A stretch of 64,000 nucleotides of DNA from the NCBI RefSeq assembly GCF_038070105.1, contig NZ_JBBPBZ010000002.1:2306001-2370000 (forward strand), read 5' to 3'. This document shows, piece after piece, positions 56,499 to 64,000 of the stretch. This DNA comes from Methylocystis sp. IM3. Lineage in GTDB: Bacteria > Pseudomonadota > Alphaproteobacteria > Rhizobiales > Beijerinckiaceae. A program made the translations under genes and the position numbers. Position 1 is the stretch's first letter. Every line of letters begins with the position of its first letter. The notes below the pieces were generated by a model that saw nothing but the letters and a program-made list of their open reading frames with translations, did no database searches and was not told the DNA's origin.

Positions 56499-57083
56499 CT
56501 ACGACAAGGCGCCCTCTGCTTCGGGCAGCTTCTCGACGCCGGTTTCATATTTGTCGAACTGATATCCGTCCGGCGCCTTGTCGCCGTGCCGGTTGAAGCA
56601 CCGGCCAGGGAGCGCCCTGACGCATTCCAGCTCGACAGCCGCCTCGTTTCCCAGGGCGTCGGCGAAGGCACCTTCGATCTCTTCCTTTATTTTTTTCGCG
56701 GCGGCGTAACGCTCCCTATATTCCTCGGCGCCGCCGCCTTTTACGAACATAAATCTCGTCGTCTGCATCTCTTTCATGCAAAGAAGATACTCTATGTAGT
56801 TTTCCTTCATGTTCCGGATGGTTTCACGATCGTTCTGATGCTTGAAGCTCAGGTATTTGAACCACGACCGCACCAAATGGAGATAAATGTACAGCTCTTT
56901 CCCGAGGAAGGCCGTGGAATCGTTCTTGCTTTTTTCGATGTGAGTCTGGAATTCGGCGACCGCACGCTCAAAAGGATCTGTTATGAGGGAGGCGTCGACG
57001 GCGCCCGTGTCGGCATTGGCGCCCGTCTGCTTTCTGCCTGGAAGAATAGAGACAAAATAGACGAGCTTGGCCATTGCTGACAT
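56499..57083 (-). CDS. Hypothetical protein
   Basis: 194 residues. A helix-rich cytosolic protein with aromatic-rich middle (KELYIYLHLVRSWFKYLSFK) and an acidic helix (YAAAKKIKEEIEGAFADALG). GC is lower than in neighbouring genes, suggesting acquisition. A second Met (MAKLVYFVS) is a possible start. I recognise no domain. It stands alone between proS and a divergent binding-protein gene. Confidence 0.6.
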   Translation of the reverse strand: MSAMAKLVYFVSILPGRKQTGANADTGAVDASLITDPFERAVAEFQTHIEKSKNDSTAFLGKELYIYLHLVRSWFKYLSFKHQNDRETIRNMKENYIEYLLCMKEMQTTRFMFVKGGGAEEYRERYAAAKKIKEEIEGAFADALGNEAAVELECVRALPGRCFNRHGDKAPDGYQFDKYETGVEKLPEAEGALS

Positions 57084-57278
57084 CTTGCCGTCCTCTCTTA
57101 TGATTTTCGGCGACCCTGGCGCCGATGAAAACCGTCATTTATTAAAATACTTTGAGGCCGCGTTCGCAATCGCGGAACCCTCCCGGCCCGGTCGCCGGTC
57201 GCCAAGTCCTCGGCGGGCGTGATACTCTCCGTTCGTCGTCCAGCGGCGCAAGCCGCCCCTCAAAAGCCCGCCCGCCAC

Positions 57279-58358
57279 ATGAAAAAATTTCTTGCCGCTC
57301 TCGTTTTTGTCCTCGCCTGCGCGCCCGCGCTCGCAGCAGAGCGCGTCGTCAATATTTTCAACTGGAGCGACTATATCGACCCCGCCGTGCTCGAGGACTT
57401 CACCCGCGAGACCGGGATCAAGGTCCTCTATGATACCTACGACTCGAATGAAATGCTCGAGTCACGGCTCCTCGCAGGCTCCACGGGCTACGACATTGTC
57501 GTCCCCTCGGCGACTTTCCTCCAGCGCCAGATCAAGGCGGGGGTCTTGCAGCCCATAGATCGCAAGCGCCTCGCCAACGCCGGCAATATCTGGACCGAGA
57601 TCGACAACCGGCTGGCGCGTTACGATCCCGGCAACGCCCATGCCGTGAATTACATGTGGTACACGACCGGCGTCGCCTATAATGTGGCGAAGATCAAGGA
57701 GCGCCTCGGCAAGCCGATCACCAGCTGGGATCAGGTGCTGCGGCCGGAGGCGTTGAAGAAGCTCTCCGATTGCGGCGTCTATGTGCTCGACAGCCCCGAG
57801 GATATTTTCGCGGTCACGCTCAATTATCTCAAGCTCGATCCCAACTCGAAGCGCGACGCGGACCTCAAGCGCGCAGCTGACCATTTGTCGGGGCTACGCC
57901 GCTACATCAAGAAATTTCACTCCTCGGAATATATCAACGCGCTCGCCAACGGCGACATCTGCCTTGCCGTCGGCTGGGCCGGCGACAGCCTCCAGGCGCG
58001 CAACCGCGCGCGCGAGGCCGGCGCCGATGTCGACATCGCCTATGTCATCCCGGCGGAAGGCGCTCTGATGAGCATGGACAATTTCGCCATTCCCATCGAT
58101 GCGCCGCATCTGAAGGAGGCGTATCAGTTCATCGATTTCATGCTGCGGCCGGATATTGCGGCGCGCAATACGAAGGCGACCAATTTCGCCAATGGCGTGG
58201 GGCCTTCTCGGCCTCTCATCGACAAGTCCATCGCTGACGATCCGGCGGTCTATCCCTCAGAGGCGACCATGCGCCGGCTCTTCACCGTGACGACGCCCAA
58301 CCAGCCCGAACAGAAATATATCACCCGCCTCTGGACGACTGTGAAGACAGGCAAGTAG
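57279..58358 (+). CDS. potF: Periplasmic putrescine/spermidine-binding protein (PotF/PotD-like)
   Basis: 359 residues with a signal peptide (KKFLAALVFVLACAPALAA). The mature protein starts VVNIFNWSDYIDPAVLEDFT, the family hallmark. DSNEMLESRLLAG, TTGVAYNVAKI, DSPEDIFAVTLNYL and DNFAIPIDAPH are characteristic. It binds polyamines for ABC import. No potG, potH or potI lies beside it; dnaA converges downstream, so either the transporter is elsewhere or it acts as a sensor or scavenger. ATG at 57279 has no strong ribosome-binding site. Confidence 0.88.
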   Translation: MKKFLAALVFVLACAPALAAERVVNIFNWSDYIDPAVLEDFTRETGIKVLYDTYDSNEMLESRLLAGSTGYDIVVPSATFLQRQIKAGVLQPIDRKRLANAGNIWTEIDNRLARYDPGNAHAVNYMWYTTGVAYNVAKIKERLGKPITSWDQVLRPEALKKLSDCGVYVLDSPEDIFAVTLNYLKLDPNSKRDADLKRAADHLSGLRRYIKKFHSSEYINALANGDICLAVGWAGDSLQARNRAREAGADVDIAYVIPAEGALMSMDNFAIPIDAPHLKEAYQFIDFMLRPDIAARNTKATNFANGVGPSRPLIDKSIADDPAVYPSEATMRRLFTVTTPNQPEQKYITRLWTTVKTGK

Positions 58359-58425
58359 CGCCGCGCCGTCCCGACGCCAGCATTGGAGACGGCCAATCGA
58401 GGAAGTGCGCGGGGGAACGCCCCCG

Positions 58426-59934
58426 TCACTGCTCGTTCAGGATTCGCTTCAACAGGTCGATGACTTCCGCGAGGCTCTTATCCTTGGAGACGAGCTCCTC
58501 GATCTTGCGGACGGCGTGCAGCACTGTCGTATGATCGCGGCCGCCGAAGCGTCGACCAATCTCGGGCAGCGAGCGTAGCGTCAGCACTTTTGACAGATAC
58601 ATCGCGATCTGGCGCGGACGCACCACATTGGCGGTGCGGCGCGAGGACAGAATGTCGGCGCGCGAGATATTGTAATGGGACGCGACGAGTTTCTGAATGT
58701 CGTCGATCTTGACGCGCTTCGGCTCCTGCGTGCGCACCAGATCGCGGATCGCGGTTTCCGCCGTCTCCACTGTCAGCGGCGCGCCATTGAGCGTCACATG
58801 CGCAAGCAGGCGGTTCACCGCCCCTTCGAGGTCGCGGCCATTGGTGACGATGGTGCGGGCCACATAGGACACAACATCCGGCGGCACGTGGAAGCTCGGA
58901 TTGGAGTCTTGGGCGGCGAGGATGCGCGCCGATAAAATCTTGACGCGGAGCGCCTCGTCGAGCGGTCCGATATCGACGCAAAGGCCGCCCTTGAGACGCG
59001 AAAGAACGCGCTCGTCGAGCGTTTCGAGATCGGATGGCGGACGATCCGCCGCGACCACGACCTGGCGGCCAGAGTCGATGAGCGCATTGAGCGTGTGACA
59101 GAATTCCTGCTGAATCGATTTGCCCTGCAGGAACTGCACGTCGTCGATGATCAACATGTCGATCGCGCGCAGCCGCTCCTTGAAGGCGATCGAAGTCTGG
59201 GTCGTGAGCGACGAGACGAAGCCGCTCATGAAACGTTCCGCCGTCAGATAGACCGCACGGCGGCGATTGTCGTTCGTGGCGTGGGCAAGCGCCTGCAAGA
59301 GATGGGTCTTGCCGAGCCCCACAGCGGCATGAGCGTAAAGCGGATTGAACATCGGCGTATCGCCGGGACGCGCCTCCGCCACGCGGCAGGCGGCGGCATA
59401 AGCGAGCTGGTTCGACGGCCCCACGAGAAACGTGGAAAAGGACAGGCGTCGGTCGAGCGGCGAGCCGAGCAGCGAGTCCCCATCGACGCGGGCTGTCGGG
59501 CGCGGCGCGCGGCGCGGCGAGAGGGGCGCGTCGGATGCGTCGGAGCCGCCGCCGGCGTGCGCGGGCGCAGGCATCTTTTCGATGACGGCCAGAGCCGGAG
59601 CCTCCGCCTCGCGCTCTGCGCCCCCGGCTTCCCGCATTTTCGGTTTGCGCGCGGTCGACCGCACGTCGATCACCACGCGCTCGATCGTCTCGAACTCATT
59701 CGCGGCGCGGGATTTGATGCGCGACGCATAATGCGACTGCACCCAGCTCTTCAGAAACTTGGTCGGCACCGAAAGGTGCAGGGCGCCCTGCTCGACCCGA
59801 TCGAGCTCGAGGCGGGTGAACCAGGAATTATAAACGGCGTCGCCGAGTTCGGCGCGAAGCCGTTGACGCACGCGCTCCCATCGATCCTGATCCTTCGCAG
59901 AAATTTCATCGGCCCGAATTTCTCGGTTTGACAT
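58426..59934 (-). CDS. dnaA: Chromosomal replication initiator DnaA
   Basis: 502 residues. Domain I (about 15-85), a Pro/Ala-rich domain II (about 90-160), AAA+ domain III with Walker [13 protein letters not shown], Walker [11 protein letters not shown], and domain IV with the DnaA-box signature [20 protein letters not shown]. It opens oriC. The ATG at 59934 (GGAAA 7 bases upstream) is preferred to a TTG at 59946. A GC hairpin (58410-58425) abuts the stop. Confidence 0.97.
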   Translation of the reverse strand: MSNREIRADEISAKDQDRWERVRQRLRAELGDAVYNSWFTRLELDRVEQGALHLSVPTKFLKSWVQSHYASRIKSRAANEFETIERVVIDVRSTARKPKMREAGGAEREAEAPALAVIEKMPAPAHAGGGSDASDAPLSPRRAPRPTARVDGDSLLGSPLDRRLSFSTFLVGPSNQLAYAAACRVAEARPGDTPMFNPLYAHAAVGLGKTHLLQALAHATNDNRRRAVYLTAERFMSGFVSSLTTQTSIAFKERLRAIDMLIIDDVQFLQGKSIQQEFCHTLNALIDSGRQVVVAADRPPSDLETLDERVLSRLKGGLCVDIGPLDEALRVKILSARILAAQDSNPSFHVPPDVVSYVARTIVTNGRDLEGAVNRLLAHVTLNGAPLTVETAETAIRDLVRTQEPKRVKIDDIQKLVASHYNISRADILSSRRTANVVRPRQIAMYLSKVLTLRSLPEIGRRFGGRDHTTVLHAVRKIEELVSKDKSLAEVIDLLKRILNEQ

Positions 59935-59946
59935 CGTGATTTCCAA

Positions 59947-60791
59947 AAATTGCGCGCAGCGTCCTGCACCCGCGTCGCAAAAACGCAGGGGCCGCTCATT
60001 ACGAAGTGAGATGTGTCCTTCGCGGCGGAGAACCGCGACTTGAAAAGGCTAGCGCGGCGGACCCACAGCGCACCCAACGCCACTAGCGTCAGGCCTGGAG
60101 TCCGCACTGAAATCAACGCAGGGAACCGAAGCAAGAAAAAGCCGCGCGATTGGATCGCGCTCGGTACGCAGCACGCCAATTGCCTTGGTTCGCCGCAGTT
60201 CCCTCATGTCAAAGCCCCCGGTTCCCGGGATCGAAACGAACCCCGGACTTCTACTTGTTTACACTACAGAGCGAGCACGCGCCCTGAACGCTTACTTTTT
60301 GATTCAGGCCGGACGGGAAGGAAGAGGATCGTACGCCTGAAGCTTTGGCTCGTGGAGGCAGGATATCGACATGGCGTCGCTCCCTTGATGCGCTCAGCCG
60401 AAAGCTGTTCTGGCGGGCGTTGATCTCTTTCGTCCGACACCAAGGAACCTACACGCGCGTCCGCCTTCTCGCAATGAGAACGGCGCCGAGGAGTCGTTCT
60501 TTCGCCATTTCCTCGCCGCCGCCGGCCGCTGGCCTTGGACTAATGTATTTCTAAATTTATGATTCGACGTGCGTACCTAGGAAGCCCGCGTGAGGCGCGC
60601 CGAGCCGGGCGCAAGCGGGCTCGACCTCCGCCATTTGTCGAAGACGCGCTGTCAAGAGGGGCGCCCGGCGCGCCATCCCGGCGACTTGGTTGCAACAGAT
60701 TGAATCGGAGCCTGTTTGGCTGATCACAACTCGAGCGCGAAAAAAATTTAAGCGCTTGTGTCTTTCCTGCGTCAGGCGCGCCGTGACCAAT
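59947..60791. other. Region between rpsT and dnaA with no gene
   Basis: About 840 bases with only weak open frames. It must contain the dnaA promoter. I searched for clustered DnaA boxes (TTATCCACA and close variants) and saw none, so I do not call an origin here. Confidence 0.5.
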
Positions 60792-60820
60792 AAAAAAGCC
60801 CGGCTGAGCCGGGCTTTTTT
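60792..60820. terminator. Bidirectional rho-independent terminator after rpsT
   Basis: AAAAAAGCCCGGC (60792-60804) / GCCGGGCTTTTTT (60808-60820) with a TGA loop: a long perfect stem ending in T-runs in both directions. It lies 56 bases after the rpsT stop on the minus strand. Confidence 0.95.
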
Positions 60821-60876
60821 CTGAGCATGTATTGTCGCTGGCAAGGCGCTCTGCACGCCAGACGTGCAACGACTGC

Positions 60877-61146
60877 TTACTTGCCGGTCAGCGCCTTCAC
60901 GCTGGCGGTGAGGCGGGACACCTTGCGCGACGCCGTGTTCTTGTGAACGACGCCCTTCTGCGCGGCGCGCATCATCTCGGGCACGGCGCTCTGCAGGGCC
61001 GCGGCGGCGACCGACGCGTCACCCGCGGCGATGGCCTCCTCGACCTTGCGAACGAAGGTGCGCATGCGGCTGCGGCGGGCGCGGTTGACGGCCGTGCGGC
61101 GCTCGATCTTGCGAACGGCTTTTTTGGCCGAGGCGGTATTGGCCAT
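60877..61146 (-). CDS. rpsT: 30S ribosomal protein S20
   Basis: 89 residues, basic and helical: [39 protein letters not shown], and [20 protein letters not shown] are the S20 signature. It binds 16S rRNA in the 30S body. Own terminator downstream; the enoyl-CoA hydratase gene is upstream on the same strand. Confidence 0.97.
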   Translation of the reverse strand: MANTASAKKAVRKIERRTAVNRARRSRMRTFVRKVEEAIAAGDASVAAAALQSAVPEMMRAAQKGVVHKNTASRKVSRLTASVKALTGK

Positions 61147-61281
61147 GGTCTATCTGTCCTCGAAGCTGTTGGGCGGCCGATGGCGGCCAGAAACCGTTGC
61201 GGCCGCGAATTCGCGGCCACGTCGCGCGCCTTATAGGCGGGAGGCCCCGTTTCGTCAATGCTGAGGCCGCCGCCCGTTCTC

Positions 61282-62055
61282 CTATCGGTGGCGAAAGGCG
61301 GCTTTGCGCTTGTCCACGAAAGCGGCCATGCCCTCTTTCTGGTCCTCGGTGGCGAAGAGAGAATAAAAGAGCCGCCGCTCGAATCGCACGCCCTCGGTCA
61401 GGGTGGTCTCAAAGGCGGCGTTGACCGCCTCCTTGGCCATGAGCGCCGCCGGCAGCGACATGGCTGCGATCGCCGCGCCAGCCTTGAGCGCCTCCGGGAC
61501 CAGATCGGCGGCGGGCACGATCCGCGCGACAAGCCCCGCGCGTTCGGCCTCCTCCGCCCCCATCATCCGGCCGGTGAGTATCAGATCCATGGCCTTGGCC
61601 TTGCCGATGGCGCGGGTGAGGCGCTGCGTGCCGCCGGCCCCGGGAATCACGCCGAGCCGGATCTCGGGCTGGCCGAACTGGGCCGTATCGGCCGCCAGGA
61701 TGAAGTCGCACATCATGGCGAGTTCGCAGCCTCCACCCAGAGCGAAGCCCGCCACCGCGGCGATGGTCGGCTTGCGGAACCGCGCGACCGTGTCCCAGCG
61801 GCCGATGAAGTCGCTCAAGAATGCGTCGGCGAAGCTCTTGTCGGCCATTTCCTTGATGTCGGCGCCGGCGGCAAAGGCCTTTTCGGAACCGGTGATGACG
61901 ACGCAGCCCACGCCGTCGTCCTTTTCGAAGCCGGCGAGCGCGCAATCGATCTCGCTGATGAGCAGCGCGTTCAGCGCGTTGAGCGCCTGTGGCCGGTTGA
62001 GCCGCAGCAGGGCGACGCGGCCATGGGTCTCTACTTCGATTGTGTCATAGCTCAT
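61282..62055 (-). CDS. Enoyl-CoA hydratase
   Basis: 257 residues, canonical crotonase: [14 protein letters not shown] (oxyanion loop), [19 protein letters not shown] with catalytic Glu, [20 protein letters not shown] with the second catalytic Glu, and the C-terminal [20 protein letters not shown]. It hydrates enoyl-CoA in fatty-acid beta-oxidation. An AGGAGG ribosome-binding site precedes two tandem ATG codons; the second (62055) has the better spacing. Confidence 0.93.
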   Translation of the reverse strand: MSYDTIEVETHGRVALLRLNRPQALNALNALLISEIDCALAGFEKDDGVGCVVITGSEKAFAAGADIKEMADKSFADAFLSDFIGRWDTVARFRKPTIAAVAGFALGGGCELAMMCDFILAADTAQFGQPEIRLGVIPGAGGTQRLTRAIGKAKAMDLILTGRMMGAEEAERAGLVARIVPAADLVPEALKAGAAIAAMSLPAALMAKEAVNAAFETTLTEGVRFERRLFYSLFATEDQKEGMAAFVDKRKAAFRHR

Positions 62056-62087
62056 CATGGCCTCCTGAACGCGCCTCGCGCGGCGCC

Positions 62088-62525
62088 CTAGATCTCGAAA
62101 TCCGTCGTGGGCTGTTTCTCGCCAAATCCTTGCGCGACAGCGCGCGCATAGAGGTCCTCGAGCGTGATCTCGTCGAGCCGGGCCAGCGTCGCCTCCTCGG
62201 CTTCCGCGATCAGAGGCTCGAGAATCGCGACGAGCAGCGCCGGCGCCTGATCGGCCTCCTCCTCCGCCCGCAAAGCGACGCGCACGATCTCGCCGACGCA
62301 AAGGCGGCGCCGCTCGCGCGCGAGCTCATAGCCCCCCGCGGGACCGCGCACGCTTTTCAAAATCCCCGCGCGCACGAGCGTCTGGAGCAGCGTCTCCAGC
62401 CGGCGCGGCGGCAGATCATGACGCGCCGCGAGCTCTTTCGACGACACCGGCCGGCCGCGCGCATGGAGCGCAACGTCGAGCGTCGCCATCAAGGCGAAGC
62501 GCGCGGGCCGTGGCAGAAGCCTCAT
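62088..62525 (-). CDS. Rrf2-family transcriptional regulator
   Basis: 145 residues from ATG 62525. Winged HTH with [60 protein letters not shown]. The three-Cys cluster of IscR/RirA-type members is absent, so it is unlikely to bind an Fe-S cluster. The start overlaps the dut stop (ATGA), placing it in the coaBC-dut operon. Confidence 0.85.
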   Translation of the reverse strand: MRLLPRPARFALMATLDVALHARGRPVSSKELAARHDLPPRRLETLLQTLVRAGILKSVRGPAGGYELARERRRLCVGEIVRVALRAEEEADQAPALLVAILEPLIAEAEEATLARLDEITLEDLYARAVAQGFGEKQPTTDFEI

Positions 62526-62983
62526 TCGCGGCCTTCTCCGAGCCCGGTCGAGCCGAAACCGCCCGCGCCGCGCGCGGTTTCGTCGAGCTCCTCGCATTCC
62601 AGCAGAGTGGCGTGGGCGACCGGCGACACGACCAGCTGCGCGATGCGCATGCCCCGCGTGATCTCGAAGGGCTGGCCGCCGTGATTGATCAGCAGCGCCT
62701 TCACCTCGCCCCGGTAGTCGCTGTCGATCGTGCCCGGCGCATTGAGCACCGTGACCCCGTATTCGACGGCCAGTCCCGAGCGCGGCCGCAGCTGCGCCTC
62801 ATAGCCTAACGGCAGCGCGATCTGCACGCCCGTCGGAATGAGGTCGCGGGCACCCGGCTCGAGCACGAGCTTCTGTCCGGCAGGCAGAGCCGCATAGAGA
62901 TCGAGGCCGGCGGCGCCGTCGCTGGCATAGGCCGGAAGCGGCAGGCCCTCGCCGTTCGAGAGACGGCGGATGGAAAGCTTCAT
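62522..62983 (-). CDS. dut: dUTP diphosphatase
   Basis: 153 residues, trimeric dUTPase: motif 1 [15 protein letters not shown], motif 2 [12 protein letters not shown], motif 3 [17 protein letters not shown], motif 4 GMRIAQLVV and C-terminal motif 5 GAGGFGSTG. It hydrolyses dUTP to dUMP. The start overlaps the coaBC stop by 4 bases. Confidence 0.97.
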   Translation of the reverse strand: MKLSIRRLSNGEGLPLPAYASDGAAGLDLYAALPAGQKLVLEPGARDLIPTGVQIALPLGYEAQLRPRSGLAVEYGVTVLNAPGTIDSDYRGEVKALLINHGGQPFEITRGMRIAQLVVSPVAHATLLECEELDETARGAGGFGSTGLGEGRE

Positions 62984-64000
62984 GGCGCGGCCTCACTCAA
63001 GATTCGGGCAATTCGGGCGACGAGGCGTTCGGCGACGGCCTCCTTGCTCATGCGCGGCCAGCTCTCGACGCCGCCGCGGGAGACAAGATGCGCTTCGTTG
63101 GCGTCGCCGCCAAAAACCCCCGCGCCTTCGGAGACGTCGTTGGCGACGATGAGGTCGCAGCCCTTGCGATCGAGCTTCTCGCGCGCATGGGCGATCACGT
63201 CCCGCGTTTCCGCGGCGAAACCGACAACGAGACGCGGGCGCGTCGCCGTGCCCGCCTTGGCCACGCTTGCGAGAATGTCCGGATTTTCGACGAGCGAAAA
63301 GCTCGGCGCCGCCACGCCCTGCTCTTTCTTGATCTTTTGCGACGCGGCCTCGACGCGCCAGTCGGCGACGGCAGCGGCGCCGATGAAGACATCGGCGGGC
63401 AAAGCCGCCTCGACGGCGGCGAACATCTGCCGGGCGCTTTCGACGCGCGCCACATCACAACCTTTCGGATCGGGCAGCGACACCGGCCCGGAAACGAGCG
63501 TCACGCGCGCGCCGGCGGCGGCGGCGGCGGCGGCGATGGCGTGGCCCTGCTTGCCCGATGAGCGGTTGGCGATATAGCGCACGGGATCAATGGCCTCGTG
63601 CGTCGGACCGGAGGTCACGATCACATGCCGCCCCGCGAGCGGGCCCTTGCGCTGCGCCGGCAGAGGGAGGCGCGCGTCGGCTCTCAGCGCCGTCTCCACG
63701 GCGGCGACAATGTCGAGCGATTCGCTCATGCGGCCGGGTCCATATTCGCCACAGGCCATATCGCCCTCTTCGGGCCCGACGAAAAGAGCGCCGTCCTGTT
63801 TCAGCGCCGCCACATTGCGTTGCGTTGCGGGCGCGAGCCACATGCGCAGATTCATCGCCGGCGCATAGAGCGCGCGCTTGTCCGTGGCGAGCAGAAGCGT
63901 GGTGGCGAGATCGTCGCAAAGCCCCTGCGCGGCGCGGGCGAGCAGATGCGCCGTCGCCGGCGCGACCACGATCAGATCGGCCGCGCGCGACAGCTGGATG
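62980..64000 (-). CDS. coaBC: Bifunctional CoaBC (phosphopantothenoylcysteine synthase/decarboxylase), partial
   Basis: The 5' end lies beyond 64000. The visible part begins in the CoaC flavoprotein ([20 protein letters not shown] at the window edge, then [20 protein letters not shown] and the active-site Cys region [12 protein letters not shown]), followed by CoaB ([24 protein letters not shown] motif, [35 protein letters not shown]). The enzyme makes 4'-phosphopantetheine from phosphopantothenate and Cys. First gene of coaBC-dut-rrf2. Confidence 0.95.
   Translation of the reverse strand, partial: IQLSRAADLIVVAPATAHLLARAAQGLCDDLATTLLLATDKRALYAPAMNLRMWLAPATQRNVAALKQDGALFVGPEEGDMACGEYGPGRMSESLDIVAAVETALRADARLPLPAQRKGPLAGRHVIVTSGPTHEAIDPVRYIANRSSGKQGHAIAAAAAAAGARVTLVSGPVSLPDPKGCDVARVESARQMFAAVEAALPADVFIGAAAVADWRVEAASQKIKKEQGVAAPSFSLVENPDILASVAKAGTATRPRLVVGFAAETRDVIAHAREKLDRKGCDLIVANDVSEGAGVFGGDANEAHLVSRGGVESWPRMSKEAVAERLVARIARILSEAAP

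Noticed and set aside
59947-60876. Chromosome replication origin next to dnaA
   Set aside because: No clustered DnaA boxes or AT-rich unwinding stretch were seen. In many alphaproteobacteria oriC is not beside dnaA.

Overview
The window is GC-rich chromosomal DNA of an alphaproteobacterium in the Hyphomicrobiales/Rhizobiales range, most likely a Methylocystaceae-type methanotroph (Methylocystis/Methylosinus-like). Three things point there: the rpsT-dnaA arrangement with an enoyl-CoA hydratase next to it, a HaoB-like protein at the left edge, and a small membrane-anchored periplasmic protein (52425..52994) of a type I associate with methane and ammonia oxidisers. The order-level call is fairly secure. 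The methanotroph call is inference.

Layout. (1) 0-7.2 kb: a HaoB-like exported protein, a MocR/PdxR regulator, an HSL-type alpha/beta hydrolase, a bestrophin-like/DUF4239 membrane protein, two small secreted His-rich proteins and several very small membrane peptides. (2) 7.6-11.0 kb: a lower-GC, two-gene minus-strand unit holding a one-module NRPS-like enzyme (adenylation, carrier, thioesterase; no condensation domain) and a GNAT acetyltransferase. (3) 11.42-29.41 kb: an integrated element bounded by a perfect 144-bp direct repeat, each copy of which contains a whole tRNA-Val(GAC). It encodes a tyrosine integrase beside one repeat, a ribbon-helix-helix protein, a primase/VapE-type helicase, a serine recombinase, both terminase subunits and a string of small unknown genes, all on the minus strand. 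No portal, capsid or tail gene is visible. Its left 5.6 kb is gene-poor and rich in repeats and hairpins. I read it as a satellite-type or degraded prophage. (4) 29.6-41.4 kb: two YdcH-like proteins, SelO, a CPA1 antiporter, a frameshifted crcB, purE-purK, an NhaR-type regulator and a three-gene tripartite efflux operon (MFS, outer-membrane factor, membrane-fusion protein). (5) 41.5-46 kb: the minus-strand block pccA, clpP, tig and tRNA-Leu(UAG). (6) 46-53 kb: an LprI/MliC-like secreted protein, a multicopper-oxidase-fold protein that has lost most copper ligands, then a likely DSF signalling locus (RpfF-like synthase, membrane GGDEF-EAL protein, convergent degenerate crotonase), then the anchored periplasmic protein. 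(7) 53-64 kb: lolD-lolC-proS, an unknown protein, a PotF-like binding protein, dnaA, rpsT, an enoyl-CoA hydratase, an Rrf2 regulator, dut and a coaBC gene cut by the window end.

How it fits together: most of the window is housekeeping (translation and folding, DNA replication, purine, CoA and dUTP metabolism, lipoprotein export). The tRNA-Val locus is a hot spot, carrying the integrated element on one side and the foreign-looking NRPS/GNAT pair on the other. The points I find most unusual are the terminase-bearing, capsid-less element with its repeat-rich origin-like region, the A-T-TE synthetase whose adenylation domain lacks the amino-group-binding Asp, the copper-site-less multicopper oxidase, and the RpfF/GGDEF-EAL/pseudo-crotonase cluster.
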